Shown here: piece after piece, positions 24,487 to 32,917 of the stretch | Numbering within the stretch: the stretch's first letter is position 1 | Layout: each line of letters starts with the position of its first letter | NCBI RefSeq assembly: GCF_000960995.1 | Contig: NZ_CP009435.1 | Location: 2,914,001 to 2,978,000, forward strand | Reading direction: 5' to 3' | Source of the DNA: Burkholderia glumae LMG 2196 = ATCC 33617 | GTDB lineage: Bacteria; Pseudomonadota; Gammaproteobacteria; Burkholderiales; Burkholderiaceae | DNA: 64,000 bases | Made by a program: the position numbers and the translations under genes | Notes under the pieces: model-generated | Told to the model about the DNA's origin: nothing | The model's input: the letters and a program-made list of their open reading frames with translations, nothing else | Databases searched by the model: none

Positions 24487-25410
24487 TCAGGGCGGCGGCG
24501 GTTGCACCGCGCCGTGCAACCCGTGCGCGACGAGCGCCGCCGCGAATGCCTCGGCGATGCGCGGCAGCGTGCGGCCGCGCCGCTTCACGAGCGCGACGGG
24601 CCGCACGAAGCCCGCCTCGGCAATCGGCCGCGCCACCAGTTCGGGCTCGGCCAGCACCTCGCGTGCCGAGGCCGGCAGGATCGTCACGCCGAGCCCGCCG
24701 CGCACCATCGCCACCGCCGTCATCATGCAGGTCGGCTCGCAGGCCAGCTCGGGCATGGGACCGGCCCCGGCCGCGGCCGCGAGCGCCGTGTCGACCACCG
24801 CGCGCACGCTGGTGCCGCGCGCGGTCAGCACCAGCGGCTGTGCCAGCAGGTCGGCGGCCGTCACGCGGCGCCGCCGCGCGAGCCGATGCCCGCGCGGGCA
24901 CACCACCACCAGCCGGTCCGCGCCCGCGTGCAGCACCTCCAGCGCCGGGTCCACGCGCTCGCCGCCCGTCAGCCCGAGATCGACCTCCTCGCCGCGCACC
25001 AGCGCGTCCACCGCGCTTGCCACCACGTCGCGAATCTCGAAGCGCGCCTGCGGCACCCGCCGCCGGAACTCGCGGATCAGGTCGGGCAGCACGCTGGCCG
25101 CGAAGGTCGGCAGGCAGGCCAGCCGCACCGTGCCGGCGGTGCCGTCGCCGAACGCGCGCGCATCGCGCAGCACGCGCTCCATGTCGTCGAGCGAGCGCTG
25201 CAGCAGCGGCAGCAGCTCGCGGCCGGTCTGCGTGAGCGCCACGCTGCGGCTGTTGCGGTCGAACAGGCGCGCGCCCACGGTCTGCTCGAGGCGCCGGATC
25301 TGCACCGTCAGCGCCGGCTGCGAGAGATGCAGGCGCGCGGCCGCGCGCGTGAAGTTGCCGGCCTGCGCGACGGTGACGAACGCGCGAAGCTCGCGCAGGT
25401 TCAGGTCCAT
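24487..25410 (-). CDS. LysR-family regulator of the CitMHS/AtuA cluster
   Basis: A 307-residue LysR protein: helix-turn-helix at residues 1-60 (LRELRAFVTVAQAGNFTRAA, LHLSQPALTVQIRRLEQTVG) and an effector domain with GLGVTILPASAREVL, typical of the CbbR/CynR-like group. It is divergent from the CitMHS transporter gene with 107 bp between starts, and is inferred to control that operon. The 300 bp beyond its stop (24225-24486) separates it from the ABC operon and carries no gene. Confidence 0.85.
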   Translation of the reverse strand: MDLNLRELRAFVTVAQAGNFTRAAARLHLSQPALTVQIRRLEQTVGARLFDRNSRSVALTQTGRELLPLLQRSLDDMERVLRDARAFGDGTAGTVRLACLPTFAASVLPDLIREFRRRVPQARFEIRDVVASAVDALVRGEEVDLGLTGGERVDPALEVLHAGADRLVVVCPRGHRLARRRRVTAADLLAQPLVLTARGTSVRAVVDTALAAAAGAGPMPELACEPTCMMTAVAMVRGGLGVTILPASAREVLAEPELVARPIAEAGFVRPVALVKRRGRTLPRIAEAFAAALVAHGLHGAVQPPPP

Positions 25411-25517
25411 GTCTCATCCATAACGAAGCGTGATTGCTGCGATCAAATCATTTCAATTGTGTTATCGCGGTGGCGAAACTACGCTCGCCCTCATCGAAAC
25501 ACAAGACCGGAGACACC

Positions 25518-26822
25518 ATGATGCTGCCCTTGCTGGGGCTCGCCACCATCGTCGTGCTGCTCGGCACGATCCTCACGCGGCGGCTCTCGCCGCTCGTGGC
25601 GCTGATCGTGGTGCCGCTGGCCGCCGCGCTCGCGGGCGGCTTCGGGCTGCAGGTGGGCGGCTTCGTGGTGGGCGGGCTTAAGAATCTCGCGCCGGTGGTG
25701 GGCATGTTCGTGTTCGCGATCCTCTATTTCGGCACCATCACCGATGCCGGCACGCTCGACCCGATCATCGACCGGATCCTGCGCGCGGTGGGCACGCGCC
25801 CCACGCGCATCGTGGTCGGCACCACGCTGCTCGCGCTGCTGATCCACCTGGACGGCTCGGGCGCCGTCTGCTTCCTCGTCACGATCCCGGCCATGCTGCC
25901 GCTCTACGACCGCCTGAAGATGGACCGGCGCGTGCTCGCCGCGGCCGTGTCGATGGCGGCCGGCATCAACTTCCTGCCCTGGACGGGGCCGATGATCCGC
26001 GCCTCGGCCTCGCTGCACCTGCCGGTCTCCGCGCTGTTCAACCCGCTGATCCCGGTGCAGGCCGTGGGCCTCGCGTTCGTGTTCGGCGCCGCGTACTGGC
26101 TGGGCCGCCGCGAGCAAGCGCGGCTCGGCATCGCCGCGCACGGCGCGATCCCGATCCCCGAGCGGGTGCTGACGCCCGACCAGCAGGCGCTGCGCCGCCC
26201 GCACCTGTTCGGCTTCAATCTGGCGCTGACGGTGCTGGTGCTCGGCAGCATGGTGGTGCTGGGCGAGCGGGTGCCGCCCGCGCTGACCTTCATGGTGGGC
26301 TTCTGCATCGCGCTGGTGGTCAACTATCCCGACGTCGAGATGCAGCGCCGGCGCATCGACGCCCACGCGCGCGCCGCGCTGATGATGGCCGGCATCCTGC
26401 TCGCCGCCGGCGTGTTCACCGGCATCATGCAGGGCAGCGGCATGCTCGAGGCGATGGCGGGCGCGGCGGTGGGCTTCGTGCCGCCGTCGATGGCCGGCCA
26501 CATCCCGGTCGCGCTCGGGCTGCTCGCGATGCCGCTGAGCCTGCTGTTCGATCCCGATTCGTTCTACTTCGGCGTGCTGCCCGTGATCGCCGAGGTCGCC
26601 GGGCGGCTCGGCGTGCCGGCCGTGCAGGTGGGCCAGGCCGCCCTGCTCGGCCAGATGACCACCGGCTTTCCCGTCAGCCCGCTCACGCCGGCCACCTTCC
26701 TGGTGGTCGGACTGTGCGGCATCGATCTGGCCGAGCACCAGAAATTCACGTTCCCGCTGCTGTTCGGCGCCTCCGTCGTGATGACGATCGCCGCCGTCGC
26801 GCTCGGCGTGTTCCCGCTCTGA
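25518..26822 (+). CDS. CitMHS-family carboxylate transporter
   Basis: A 434-residue membrane protein with about eleven to twelve hydrophobic helices. MLPLLGLATIVVLLGTILTR, the IHLDGSGAVCFLVTIPAML segment, INFLPWTGPMIRASASL and the C-terminal GQMTTGFPVSPLTPATFLV are characteristic of Mg/Ca-citrate:H+ symporters and relatives. ATG codons occur at 25518 and 25521; GGAG at 25509-25512 suits either. In this operon it precedes AtuA-like genes, so the substrate may be a tricarboxylate or another hydroxy-acid rather than citrate. Confidence 0.88.
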   Translation: MMLPLLGLATIVVLLGTILTRRLSPLVALIVVPLAAALAGGFGLQVGGFVVGGLKNLAPVVGMFVFAILYFGTITDAGTLDPIIDRILRAVGTRPTRIVVGTTLLALLIHLDGSGAVCFLVTIPAMLPLYDRLKMDRRVLAAAVSMAAGINFLPWTGPMIRASASLHLPVSALFNPLIPVQAVGLAFVFGAAYWLGRREQARLGIAAHGAIPIPERVLTPDQQALRRPHLFGFNLALTVLVLGSMVVLGERVPPALTFMVGFCIALVVNYPDVEMQRRRIDAHARAALMMAGILLAAGVFTGIMQGSGMLEAMAGAAVGFVPPSMAGHIPVALGLLAMPLSLLFDPDSFYFGVLPVIAEVAGRLGVPAVQVGQAALLGQMTTGFPVSPLTPATFLVVGLCGIDLAEHQKFTFPLLFGASVVMTIAAVALGVFPL

Positions 26823-26873
26823 CGCGATGACGGCGCGATCCCTGTCGTTGCGTGCGCAACCGGACCATTTACC

Positions 26874-28247
26874 ATGACCGTCCCTACCCTGGATCGTCCG
26901 ATCCGGCTCGGCGCCGGCGCCGGCTATTCCGGCGACCGCATCGAGCCCGCCGTCGAGCTGGCCGAGCACGGCGCGCTCGACTACCTGATCTTCGAATGCC
27001 TGGCCGAGCGCACCATCGCGATCGCGCAGCAGGCGCGCCGCGCCGATCCCGCGCTCGGCTACGACCCGCTGCTCGGCGCGCGGATGCGCGCGGTGCTGCC
27101 CGCGGCCGCCGCCGGCGGCGTGCGGATCATCTCGAACATGGGCGCCGCGAACCCGCTCGCAGCCGCGCGCGAGACCGCGCGGATCGCGGCCTCGCTGGGC
27201 CTGGGCCGGCTGCGCGTGGCGGCCGTGAGCGGCGACGACGTGCTCGCGCCGGTACTGGGCGGCGCGTTCCGCTTCCTCGAATCGGGCGACGCGGTGACCG
27301 ACTATCGCGAGCGCATCGTGGCGGCCAACGCCTATCTCGGCGCCGAGCCGATCGTCGCCGCGCTGGCCGCCGGCGCCGACGTGGTGCTGACCGGCCGCGT
27401 GGCCGACCCGGCGCTGTTCGCCGCGCCGCTGATCCATGCATTCGGCTGGCCGATGGACGACTGGACGCGTCTCGGGCAGGCCACCGTGGTGGGCCATCTG
27501 CTCGAATGCGCGGGCCAGGTCACGGGCGGCTATTTCGCCGATCCCGGCTGGCTGGACGTGCCGGATCTGGCGCGGCTCGGCTTTCCGATCGGCGAGGTGT
27601 CGGCCGACGGCGCCGCGACCATCACCAAGCTCGCGCGCGCCGGCGGCTGCGTGAGCGTGGACACCTGCAAGCAGCAGTTGCTCTACGAGATCCACGATCC
27701 GGCCTGCTACCTGCAGCCCGACGTGAGCGCCGATTTCAGCGCCGTGCGGGTCGTGCCCGACGGCCCCGACCGCGTGCGCGTGACGGGCGGCGCCGGCCGC
27801 GCGCGGCCCGACACGCTGAAGGTGTCGGTGGCCTACACCGACGGCCATGTCGGCGAAGGCCAGATCTCGTATGGCGGCCCCGGCGCAACGGCGCGCGCGC
27901 GGCTGGCCGGCCAGATCGTGCGCGAGCGCCTGGCGCTGACCGGCGTGGCGGTGAGCGAGCTGCGCATCGACCTGATCGGCGTGAACGCGCTGTACGGCAA
28001 CACGCTGGCCGGCCCGCGCGACGAGCCCGCCGAAGTGCGCCTGCGCGTGGCGGGCCGCACCGCCACGGCGGCCGACGCGGCGCGGATCGGCAACGAGGTG
28101 GAAACGCTCTATACCAACGGGCCGGCCGGCGGCGGCGGCGTGACGAAGGCCGCGCGCGAGGTGCTGGCCGTGCAGTCGGTGCTGCTGCCGCGCGAGCTGG
28201 TGCGGCCCGTTTTCACGATGGTGGAGGCCGACGATGCAACTGCGTGA
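26874..28247 (+). CDS. AtuA-family protein (DUF1446)
   Basis: A 457-residue protein starting with RLGAGAGYSGDRIEPAVELA and LDYLIFECLAERTIAIAQ, the conserved opening of the AtuA family, followed by ISNMGAANPLAA and a central VVLTGRVADPALFAAP. AtuA was first linked to acyclic terpene degradation, but most members are uncharacterised. No signal peptide or membrane helix. It follows the transporter gene by 51 bp and overlaps the next gene by 14 bp. No acyl-CoA carboxylase, dehydrogenase or ligase genes are nearby, so a terpene role is not supported here. Confidence 0.85.
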   Translation: MTVPTLDRPIRLGAGAGYSGDRIEPAVELAEHGALDYLIFECLAERTIAIAQQARRADPALGYDPLLGARMRAVLPAAAAGGVRIISNMGAANPLAAARETARIAASLGLGRLRVAAVSGDDVLAPVLGGAFRFLESGDAVTDYRERIVAANAYLGAEPIVAALAAGADVVLTGRVADPALFAAPLIHAFGWPMDDWTRLGQATVVGHLLECAGQVTGGYFADPGWLDVPDLARLGFPIGEVSADGAATITKLARAGGCVSVDTCKQQLLYEIHDPACYLQPDVSADFSAVRVVPDGPDRVRVTGGAGRARPDTLKVSVAYTDGHVGEGQISYGGPGATARARLAGQIVRERLALTGVAVSELRIDLIGVNALYGNTLAGPRDEPAEVRLRVAGRTATAADAARIGNEVETLYTNGPAGGGGVTKAAREVLAVQSVLLPRELVRPVFTMVEADDATA

Positions 28248-28548
28248 ACTCGCGCATTCGCGCACCGGCGACAAGGGCAACACGTTGAACGTCTCGGTGA
28301 TCTGCCGCGATCCGCGGCACTACGCCCATGTGCGCGAGCATCTGAGCGCCGCGCGCGTGAAGGCCTGGCTCGGCGCGTTCGTGCGGGGCGAGGTGGTGCG
28401 CCACGAGCTGCCGGCGCTGGCCGCCTTCAATTTCGTGCTCGGCGAGGCGCTGGGCGGCGGCGTCACGCGCTCGCTGGCGCTCGATGCCCACGGCAAGTCG
28501 GTCAGCTCGGCGCTGCTCGCGATCGAGGTGCCGGCGCCGCCGGACTGA
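28234..28548 (+). CDS. AtuA-related small protein
   Basis: A 104-residue protein matching the domain found at the C terminus of long AtuA proteins or encoded separately after them: RELAHSRTGDKGNTLNVSVI, then VRHELPALAAFNFVLGEALGGGV. The ATG lies inside the AtuA gene, giving a 14-bp overlap and probable translational coupling. The pair presumably forms one enzyme or complex of unknown reaction. Confidence 0.85.
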   Translation: MQLRELAHSRTGDKGNTLNVSVICRDPRHYAHVREHLSAARVKAWLGAFVRGEVVRHELPALAAFNFVLGEALGGGVTRSLALDAHGKSVSSALLAIEVPAPPD

Positions 28549-28634
28549 GGCCGTGAATCGGGCCGGCGCCGCCACGCGCGGCGGCCGTGCGCCCGGATGC
28601 TCGCCGTCCGCCGTGGCGGCGCCGCGCGGCCGCC

Positions 28635-29579
28635 TCAGCCGCCGCGCGCCTCGCGCCGTACCGCCTGGGGCGGCACGCCGAAGCCGCGCACGAATGCCTC
28701 GCGCAGGTGGCGGCGGTCGCGAAAGCCCGTCTCGCGCGCGATCACCTCGAGCGGATGCGTGCCGCGCTCGACCATCAGGCGCGCCGCCTCCAGCCGCAGC
28801 CCCTCGACCGCCCTGGCCGGCGACTGCCCCGTCTCGAGCGTAAACACGCGGCTGAACTGGCGCGGGCTCAGATGCGCGGCGGTGGCCAGCTCCTCCACCG
28901 ACAGCGAACGATGCAGGTTCTGCCGCGCATAGTTCAGCGCGTTCTGGATGCGATCCGACTTCGGCGCGAGTTCGAGCATCTCCGAGTGCTGCGACTGGCC
29001 GCCCGCGCGCCGCTGATGCATCACCAGCTTGTGCGCGACCGAGCGCGCCAGGTCGGCGCCCAGGTCCTGCTCGACCATCGCCAGCGCCAGGTCGAGCCCG
29101 GCCGTCATGCCCGCCGAGGTCCAGACCGGCCCGTCCACGATGTAGATGCGATCGTCCTCCATCCGGACCGCCGGATGCGCCTGCCGCAGCGCCCGCGCGA
29201 AGGCCCAGTGCGTGGTGGCGCGGCGCCCGTCGAGCAGCCCCGCCTCGGCCAGCACGAAGCCGCCGGTGCAGATGCCCGCCACCCGGCGCGCGCGGCCGCT
29301 GGAACGGCGCAGGAACGCGACCAGATCGTCCGGCGGCGGCACCGCCAGCGGATCGATCACGCCCACCACCAGCCAGCTATCGACGCCGCCGCGCGGCGCC
29401 GGCGCCCGTGTCTCGACCCGCATGCCGAGCGACGAGCGCTGCGGGCCGCCCGCGATCGAATAATTCTCGACCGCGTAGAACGGCGTGCCGGCCACCAGGT
29501 TCGCCACCTCGAACACGGTCTGGGACGCCAGCGCCATGATCTGAAACCCGTCGCTGAGCAGATATCCGATTCGATGCAT
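28635..29579 (-). CDS. GlxA-type AraC-family regulator
   Basis: A 314-residue regulator with an N-terminal DJ-1/PfpI-like domain (about residues 1-185, with RRVAGICTGGFVLAEAGLLD, where the family carries its nucleophile-elbow cysteine) and a C-terminal AraC helix-turn-helix pair (LSVEELATAAHLSPRQFSRV, then HPLEVIARETGFRDRRHLRE). MHRIGYLLSDGF at 29579 is the typical start; an earlier in-frame start at 29627 adds 16 residues. It is convergent with the AtuA operon, and its target is unknown. Confidence 0.88.
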   Translation of the reverse strand: MHRIGYLLSDGFQIMALASQTVFEVANLVAGTPFYAVENYSIAGGPQRSSLGMRVETRAPAPRGGVDSWLVVGVIDPLAVPPPDDLVAFLRRSSGRARRVAGICTGGFVLAEAGLLDGRRATTHWAFARALRQAHPAVRMEDDRIYIVDGPVWTSAGMTAGLDLALAMVEQDLGADLARSVAHKLVMHQRRAGGQSQHSEMLELAPKSDRIQNALNYARQNLHRSLSVEELATAAHLSPRQFSRVFTLETGQSPARAVEGLRLEAARLMVERGTHPLEVIARETGFRDRRHLREAFVRGFGVPPQAVRREARGG

Positions 29580-29681
29580 GGCCGGCCCCGATAGGTCGAT
29601 GTCCTGAAGCAGTACCTTATACCGCATTCGCGCCGCGCCCGCGCCCGTGACGGCGCCGCGCGGCCGGCGCGGCGGGCCGGC

Positions 29682-29951
29682 TCAGAACGGGTTCGCGATC
29701 CGGCCGGTGGGCGCCGGCGGCTCGTCGGCGAGCTTCGCGGGCAGGTCGGGCACCGCCTCGAGCGCCTCGACGATGCTGGCGAACACGGCCAGCAGCGCCT
29801 GGGCGCGCTTCAGCCCGGCCTGGTCGCGGGCGATCTCGAGCTCGCCGCTCACGCGGATGCGCGACGGATCGTTGCTGATGGTCAGCGCGTCGCCGGCCAG
29901 GTTGACGACGGTGCTGTCGTCGGCAAATGCGGGGAAATTCGTCTTAGACAC
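29682..29951 (-). CDS. Small protein overlapping the nuclease gene
   Basis: An 89-residue hypothetical cytosolic protein with no signal peptide. The N-terminal half is beta-like (STVVNLAGDALTISNDPSRI), the second half has a heptad-like helix (LKRAQALLAVFASIVEALEA) and a proline-rich tail. Its start overlaps the end of the nuclease gene by eight bases, so it is probably translationally coupled. I do not recognise the family; a partner or immunity role for the nuclease is conceivable but unproven. Confidence 0.6.
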   Translation of the reverse strand: MSKTNFPAFADDSTVVNLAGDALTISNDPSRIRVSGELEIARDQAGLKRAQALLAVFASIVEALEAVPDLPAKLADEPPAPTGRIANPF

Positions 29952-30696
29952 CGGACAGCCCTCCTACCTTCATATCCTTCAGTCGTTCCGGCACGCCGGG
30001 GAAACGCAGCCCGCTGGCGGCCTCCAGTTGATGCACGGTTTCGATATCGTAGCGCTTCACGTCGGCATTCTTCACGACGATCGCGAACGCCACGCGCCGC
30101 GCCGGCAGGTAGACCAGCTTGAAGATCTCGGTCGGCACGATCACGCGGCTCGCGCCGATCGTCTGCAGTTCGCTGCCATGGAACATCGGGCCGGTCACCA
30201 CGTAGGCCTCGCCGTCGCGCATCGCCATCGCGCGCACCGCTTCCTCCACGCGGGCCCACAGGCGCCGGTTGTTCTGCGGGTTCTGCGGAATCATGTTCGC
30301 CAGCGAGAACGATTCGGCCATCGCCACATCGTTCCAGCGGTCGCCCGCCGGGCTCATGTGGCCGCGGTCGAAGCCGCTGCGCCGGTAGTCGGCCAGCGTC
30401 GCGCCCTCGCCCGCCGGCAGGCGCGTTTCCGCGAAGAAGCGATTGGTGCGCACCTCGTCCCTGGCGTCGGCCAGATGGGCGGCGGTCAGATGCTCGGCCG
30501 ACCAGAGCGGCGTGTGCGTGATGCCGGAGTGCAGCACCGCGAAGTCGGAATAACAGAGCAGGCGCGCCTGCCTGACCATCTTCGGATTCGTCAGTTCGGG
30601 CTCGAGGCCCGCCGGGGAAAACTGCGAACACGGCGCGGCGTGGATGCTCGCCGCGATCGACAGCAGGCCCAGCGCGGCTAACCATTTCATCGTCAT
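29944..30696 (-). CDS. Exported DNA/RNA non-specific endonuclease
   Basis: A 250-residue NUC1-type (Serratia nuclease fold) enzyme that cuts DNA and RNA. A signal peptide of about 20 residues ends at ASIHA. The catalytic motif appears as DRGHMSPAGD, with the histidine general base, followed by the metal-binding asparagine region MIPQNPQNNRRLWARVEE and VVTGPMF. Only two cysteines follow the signal peptide. ATG codons occur at 30696 and 30690. Followed by an overlapping small gene. Confidence 0.88.
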   Translation of the reverse strand: MTMKWLAALGLLSIAASIHAAPCSQFSPAGLEPELTNPKMVRQARLLCYSDFAVLHSGITHTPLWSAEHLTAAHLADARDEVRTNRFFAETRLPAGEGATLADYRRSGFDRGHMSPAGDRWNDVAMAESFSLANMIPQNPQNNRRLWARVEEAVRAMAMRDGEAYVVTGPMFHGSELQTIGASRVIVPTEIFKLVYLPARRVAFAIVVKNADVKRYDIETVHQLEAASGLRFPGVPERLKDMKVGGLSGV

Positions 30697-30853
30697 GCGT
30701 CTTTTTCGAGAAAAAAGGGCGCATTGTAGCGGGACGATTCACCCGCGTGGGCGCCGGTGAGCACGTCAGGTCGATCTTTTTCGGGATTGACGGCGGGGAT
30801 GCCGCGATCGCTTCGGCGGCGGCGGCACCGGTCTTGGCGGCCCGAGGCCGGGC

Positions 30854-31625
30854 GTGGCGGCCGGCGCCGCCCGCCGCCCGGCCGACGTTCCGCGCTCGCG
30901 CGGGTTGTGGCTCTCATGCACGGCGCATGCGCTGCACGACGGCTATACCGACATGATCTACGCCCTGCTGCCGGTCTGGCAGGCGGACTTCGGGCTCAGC
31001 TACGGCGCGCTGGCCGCGCTGCGCGCGATCTACGCGGGCACCATGGCCACGCTGCAACTGCCCGCCGGCTGGCTGGCGCGGCGGCTTCTCGCTGCTGCTC
31101 ACGATCGGCGTGCTCGACACGGCCGTGCGCATGGGCTTGCTCACCTTCCTGCCGTTCCTGATGAAGAACAAAGGCATCTCGCCATCGATGATGGGCACCG
31201 CGCTCGCGCTGGTGTTCATCGGCGGGGCCGCCGGCAAGTTCGTCTGCGGCTGGCTCGGCTCGCGGATGGGCGTGATCGGCACCGCGCTCGCGACCGAAGG
31301 CGGCACGGCCGCGCTGATCCTCGCCGTGATCTGGCTGCCGCTGGCACCGGCCATGGCGCTGCTGCCGCTGCTCGGCATGATGCTCAACGGCACCTCGTCC
31401 GTGCTCTATGGCACCGTGCCCGAACTGACGGCGGTCGAGCACACCGAGCGCGCGTTTGCGCTGTTCTACACCGGCGCCATCGCGTCGGGCGCGCTCTCCC
31501 CGCTTGCCTATGCGTTCCTGGGCGACCGGGTCGGCGTCCACGGCGCCACCTTGGCGACGGCGGCCACCGCGCTGGCCGTGCTGCCGCTCGCGCTGCTGCT
31601 GCGCCGGCATCCGCGCGCGCCGTGA
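30854..31625 (+). pseudogene. MFS transporter pseudogene with internal deletion and frameshift
   Basis: An N-terminal piece (AHALHDGYTDMIYALLPVWQ to QLPAGWLARR, to about 31085) is in one frame, and a C-terminal piece (FSLLLTIGVLDTAVRMGLL onward to 31625) is in another. Together they cover about 240 residues of what should be a 390-400 residue Fsr-like transporter, so about 150 residues from the middle are missing and the frame shifts at the joint. The C-terminal part alone (from a GTG at 31110) is open for 171 codons but could not fold as a transporter. Confidence 0.75.
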
Positions 31626-31655
31626 TCAGGCAGGTGGCGCGCGGCGCCGTGGTGG

Positions 31656-31990
31656 CGCGTGCGGGCCGACAGTGCGGACCCGCAACAGGTGGCCGTGCTG
31701 TTTGCCGCGATCGGCCGCGAGTTCGGCCGGATCGACGTACTCGTGAACAACGCCGCGATCATCGCGCGGCAGTCGCGCCTGGAGGACCTCGGCTTCGAAC
31801 GCATGCAGCGCGTGTTCGCCGTGAACGCGATCGGCCCCATGCTCTGCGCGCAGCAGGCGAATGGGGCGTGGCGGGCAACCGGAAGAAGTGGCGCGCGCGA
31901 TTCTGTGGCTGGCGAGCGCGAAGGCATCGTTCGTTACGGGGACGTTTCTCGATGCGACGGGGGAAAGTGAGGGATGGGGTTGTAAGCGGC
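31656..31990 (+). pseudogene. SDR oxidoreductase pseudogene fragment
   Basis: The middle of a short-chain dehydrogenase is readable (REFGRIDVLVNNAAIIARQS, RMQRVFAVNAIGPMLCAQQ) without the N-terminal cofactor-binding motif and without the catalytic YxxxK segment. A second piece in another frame (PEEVARAILWLASAKASFVT, GTFLDATG, from about 31879) is the normal C terminus. So both the front and the active-site region were lost, with a frameshift between the remaining blocks. Confidence 0.75.
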
Positions 31991-32002
31991 ACAAGTCGCG
32001 CC

Positions 32003-32140
32003 CCGATCTGACAGTTACCCGTTCCGACGCTGCGTGACTGTCAGATCGGATTCAGGCGGCTCGCTTTTTCACGCCATACCTGCTTGCCCGCGATGAGCGC
32101 TTGCAGAGGCGCGCGACCGCGATACATCTGGCACGGCCTT
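32003..32140 (-). mobile_element. 3' remnant of an IS481-like transposase and its end
   Basis: Read on the minus strand, about 32046-32140 gives QMYRGRAPLQALIAGKQVWR then EKASRLNPI and a stop, which resembles the C terminus of IS481-family integrases. The stop is followed by a 13-bp perfect inverted repeat (32003-32015 and 32037-32049, 21-bp loop) containing CTGACAGT/ACTGTCAG, probably including the element end. The rest of the element is gone. Confidence 0.6.
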
Positions 32141-32170
32141 GCTGTCGGACCAAGGCTGAACTTCTACCGA

Positions 32171-32383
32171 TCAGTAGCGTTTTTTCGGTGGCAACGACCG
32201 TTTGATCTGCTTGTTCAGGCGTGCCACCGCGGCGGCCTTCTTACGCTTGCGCTCTGCCGTTGGTTTTTCATAGGCGGCCCGGGCACGCAGTTCTGGAATC
32301 AGGCCGGTGCGCTCGATCCCGCGACGGAAACGGCGTAATGCAACTTCCACGGGCTCGTCGGGCTTCAGAATGATGGTAGCCAT
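32171..32383 (-). CDS. rpsU: 30S ribosomal protein S21
   Basis: A 70-residue basic protein beginning MATIILKPDEPVEVALRRFR and ending NKQIKRSLPPKKRY, a full-length S21, which helps mRNA base-pair with 16S rRNA at initiation. An earlier in-frame start at 32467 would add 28 unrelated residues; the ATG at 32383 is the family start, preceded by AAGGAAAAAAA. It follows infA by 92 bp. This is probably one of several rpsU copies in the genome. Confidence 0.95.
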   Translation of the reverse strand: MATIILKPDEPVEVALRRFRRGIERTGLIPELRARAAYEKPTAERKRKKAAAVARLNKQIKRSLPPKKRY

Positions 32384-32475
32384 TTTTTTCCTTGGTTTGG
32401 ATTGGGCAGCAATGGTTGTAGATTTACCGGCAGCCTCTTGGCACCGGCACGCAGCAGGCGCTCGCAATCACGCCA

Positions 32476-32742
32476 TCAACGGCGGCGGAACGAAGCTCGC
32501 GGCGCTGCACCGCCGCTACGCTCATCCTTATGTCGAAAATTGATCCGTCCTTTGGTCAGGTCATACACCGAGAGTTCCAGCGTGACCCGATCACCGGCAA
32601 GGATTCGGATGCGATTCTTCCGCATACGGCCGGACGCATATGCACCTACCACGACACCATTGTCGAGCGTGACGCGGTAGCGGCTGTCCGGCAGCACTTC
32701 GTCAACGATGCCGTCGAGTTCCAGCAGTTCTTCTTTAGCCAT
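32476..32742 (-). CDS. infA: Translation initiation factor IF-1 (second, longer type)
   Basis: An 88-residue S1/OB-fold protein (MAKEELLELDGIVDEVLPDS, YASGRMRKNRIRILAGDRVT, DLTKGRINFRHKDE) that binds the ribosomal A site during initiation. The first 72 residues are full IF-1; an extra arginine-rich tail (RSGGAAPRASFRRR) is typical of the extra IF-1 copy in Burkholderia and relatives, which usually lies beside rpsU and a cold-shock gene as here. The normal copy is expected in the ribosomal protein operon elsewhere. Confidence 0.93.
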   Translation of the reverse strand: MAKEELLELDGIVDEVLPDSRYRVTLDNGVVVGAYASGRMRKNRIRILAGDRVTLELSVYDLTKGRINFRHKDERSGGAAPRASFRRR

Positions 32743-32917
32743 TCCGGTTCCTCGGTAGTCGGCGAAACACCATGCGCGATATCACGCCGGGGGCGCAGCG
32801 ACGAGCACCGGGCGGCGAACGCCCGCGTGATCGTGAATCACAGCAACAAGCAGGCACACCAGTATCGGGCGCAGACGGTCGGGATGCGCTACTCGCCTCG
32901 AACTGGGCACACCGCCG

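Noticed and set aside
25491..28283. 930-codon minus-strand open frame opposite the CitMHS and AtuA genes
   Set aside because: Composition (Arg, His, Gln, Gly) and absence of any domain mark it as antisense shadow; the plus-strand genes are recognisable families.
26874..28548. Acyclic terpene degradation cluster
   Set aside because: Only AtuA-like proteins are present; the carboxylase, dehydrogenase and CoA ligase genes that define that pathway are absent.
29682..30696. Classical toxin-antitoxin pair
   Set aside because: The nuclease has a signal peptide and typical extracellular nuclease motifs, and the small protein has no DNA-binding or known antitoxin motif.
31110..31625. Intact 171-codon membrane protein
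   Set aside because: It is the C-terminal half of a transporter whose N-terminal piece lies just upstream in another frame, so a pseudogene is the better reading.
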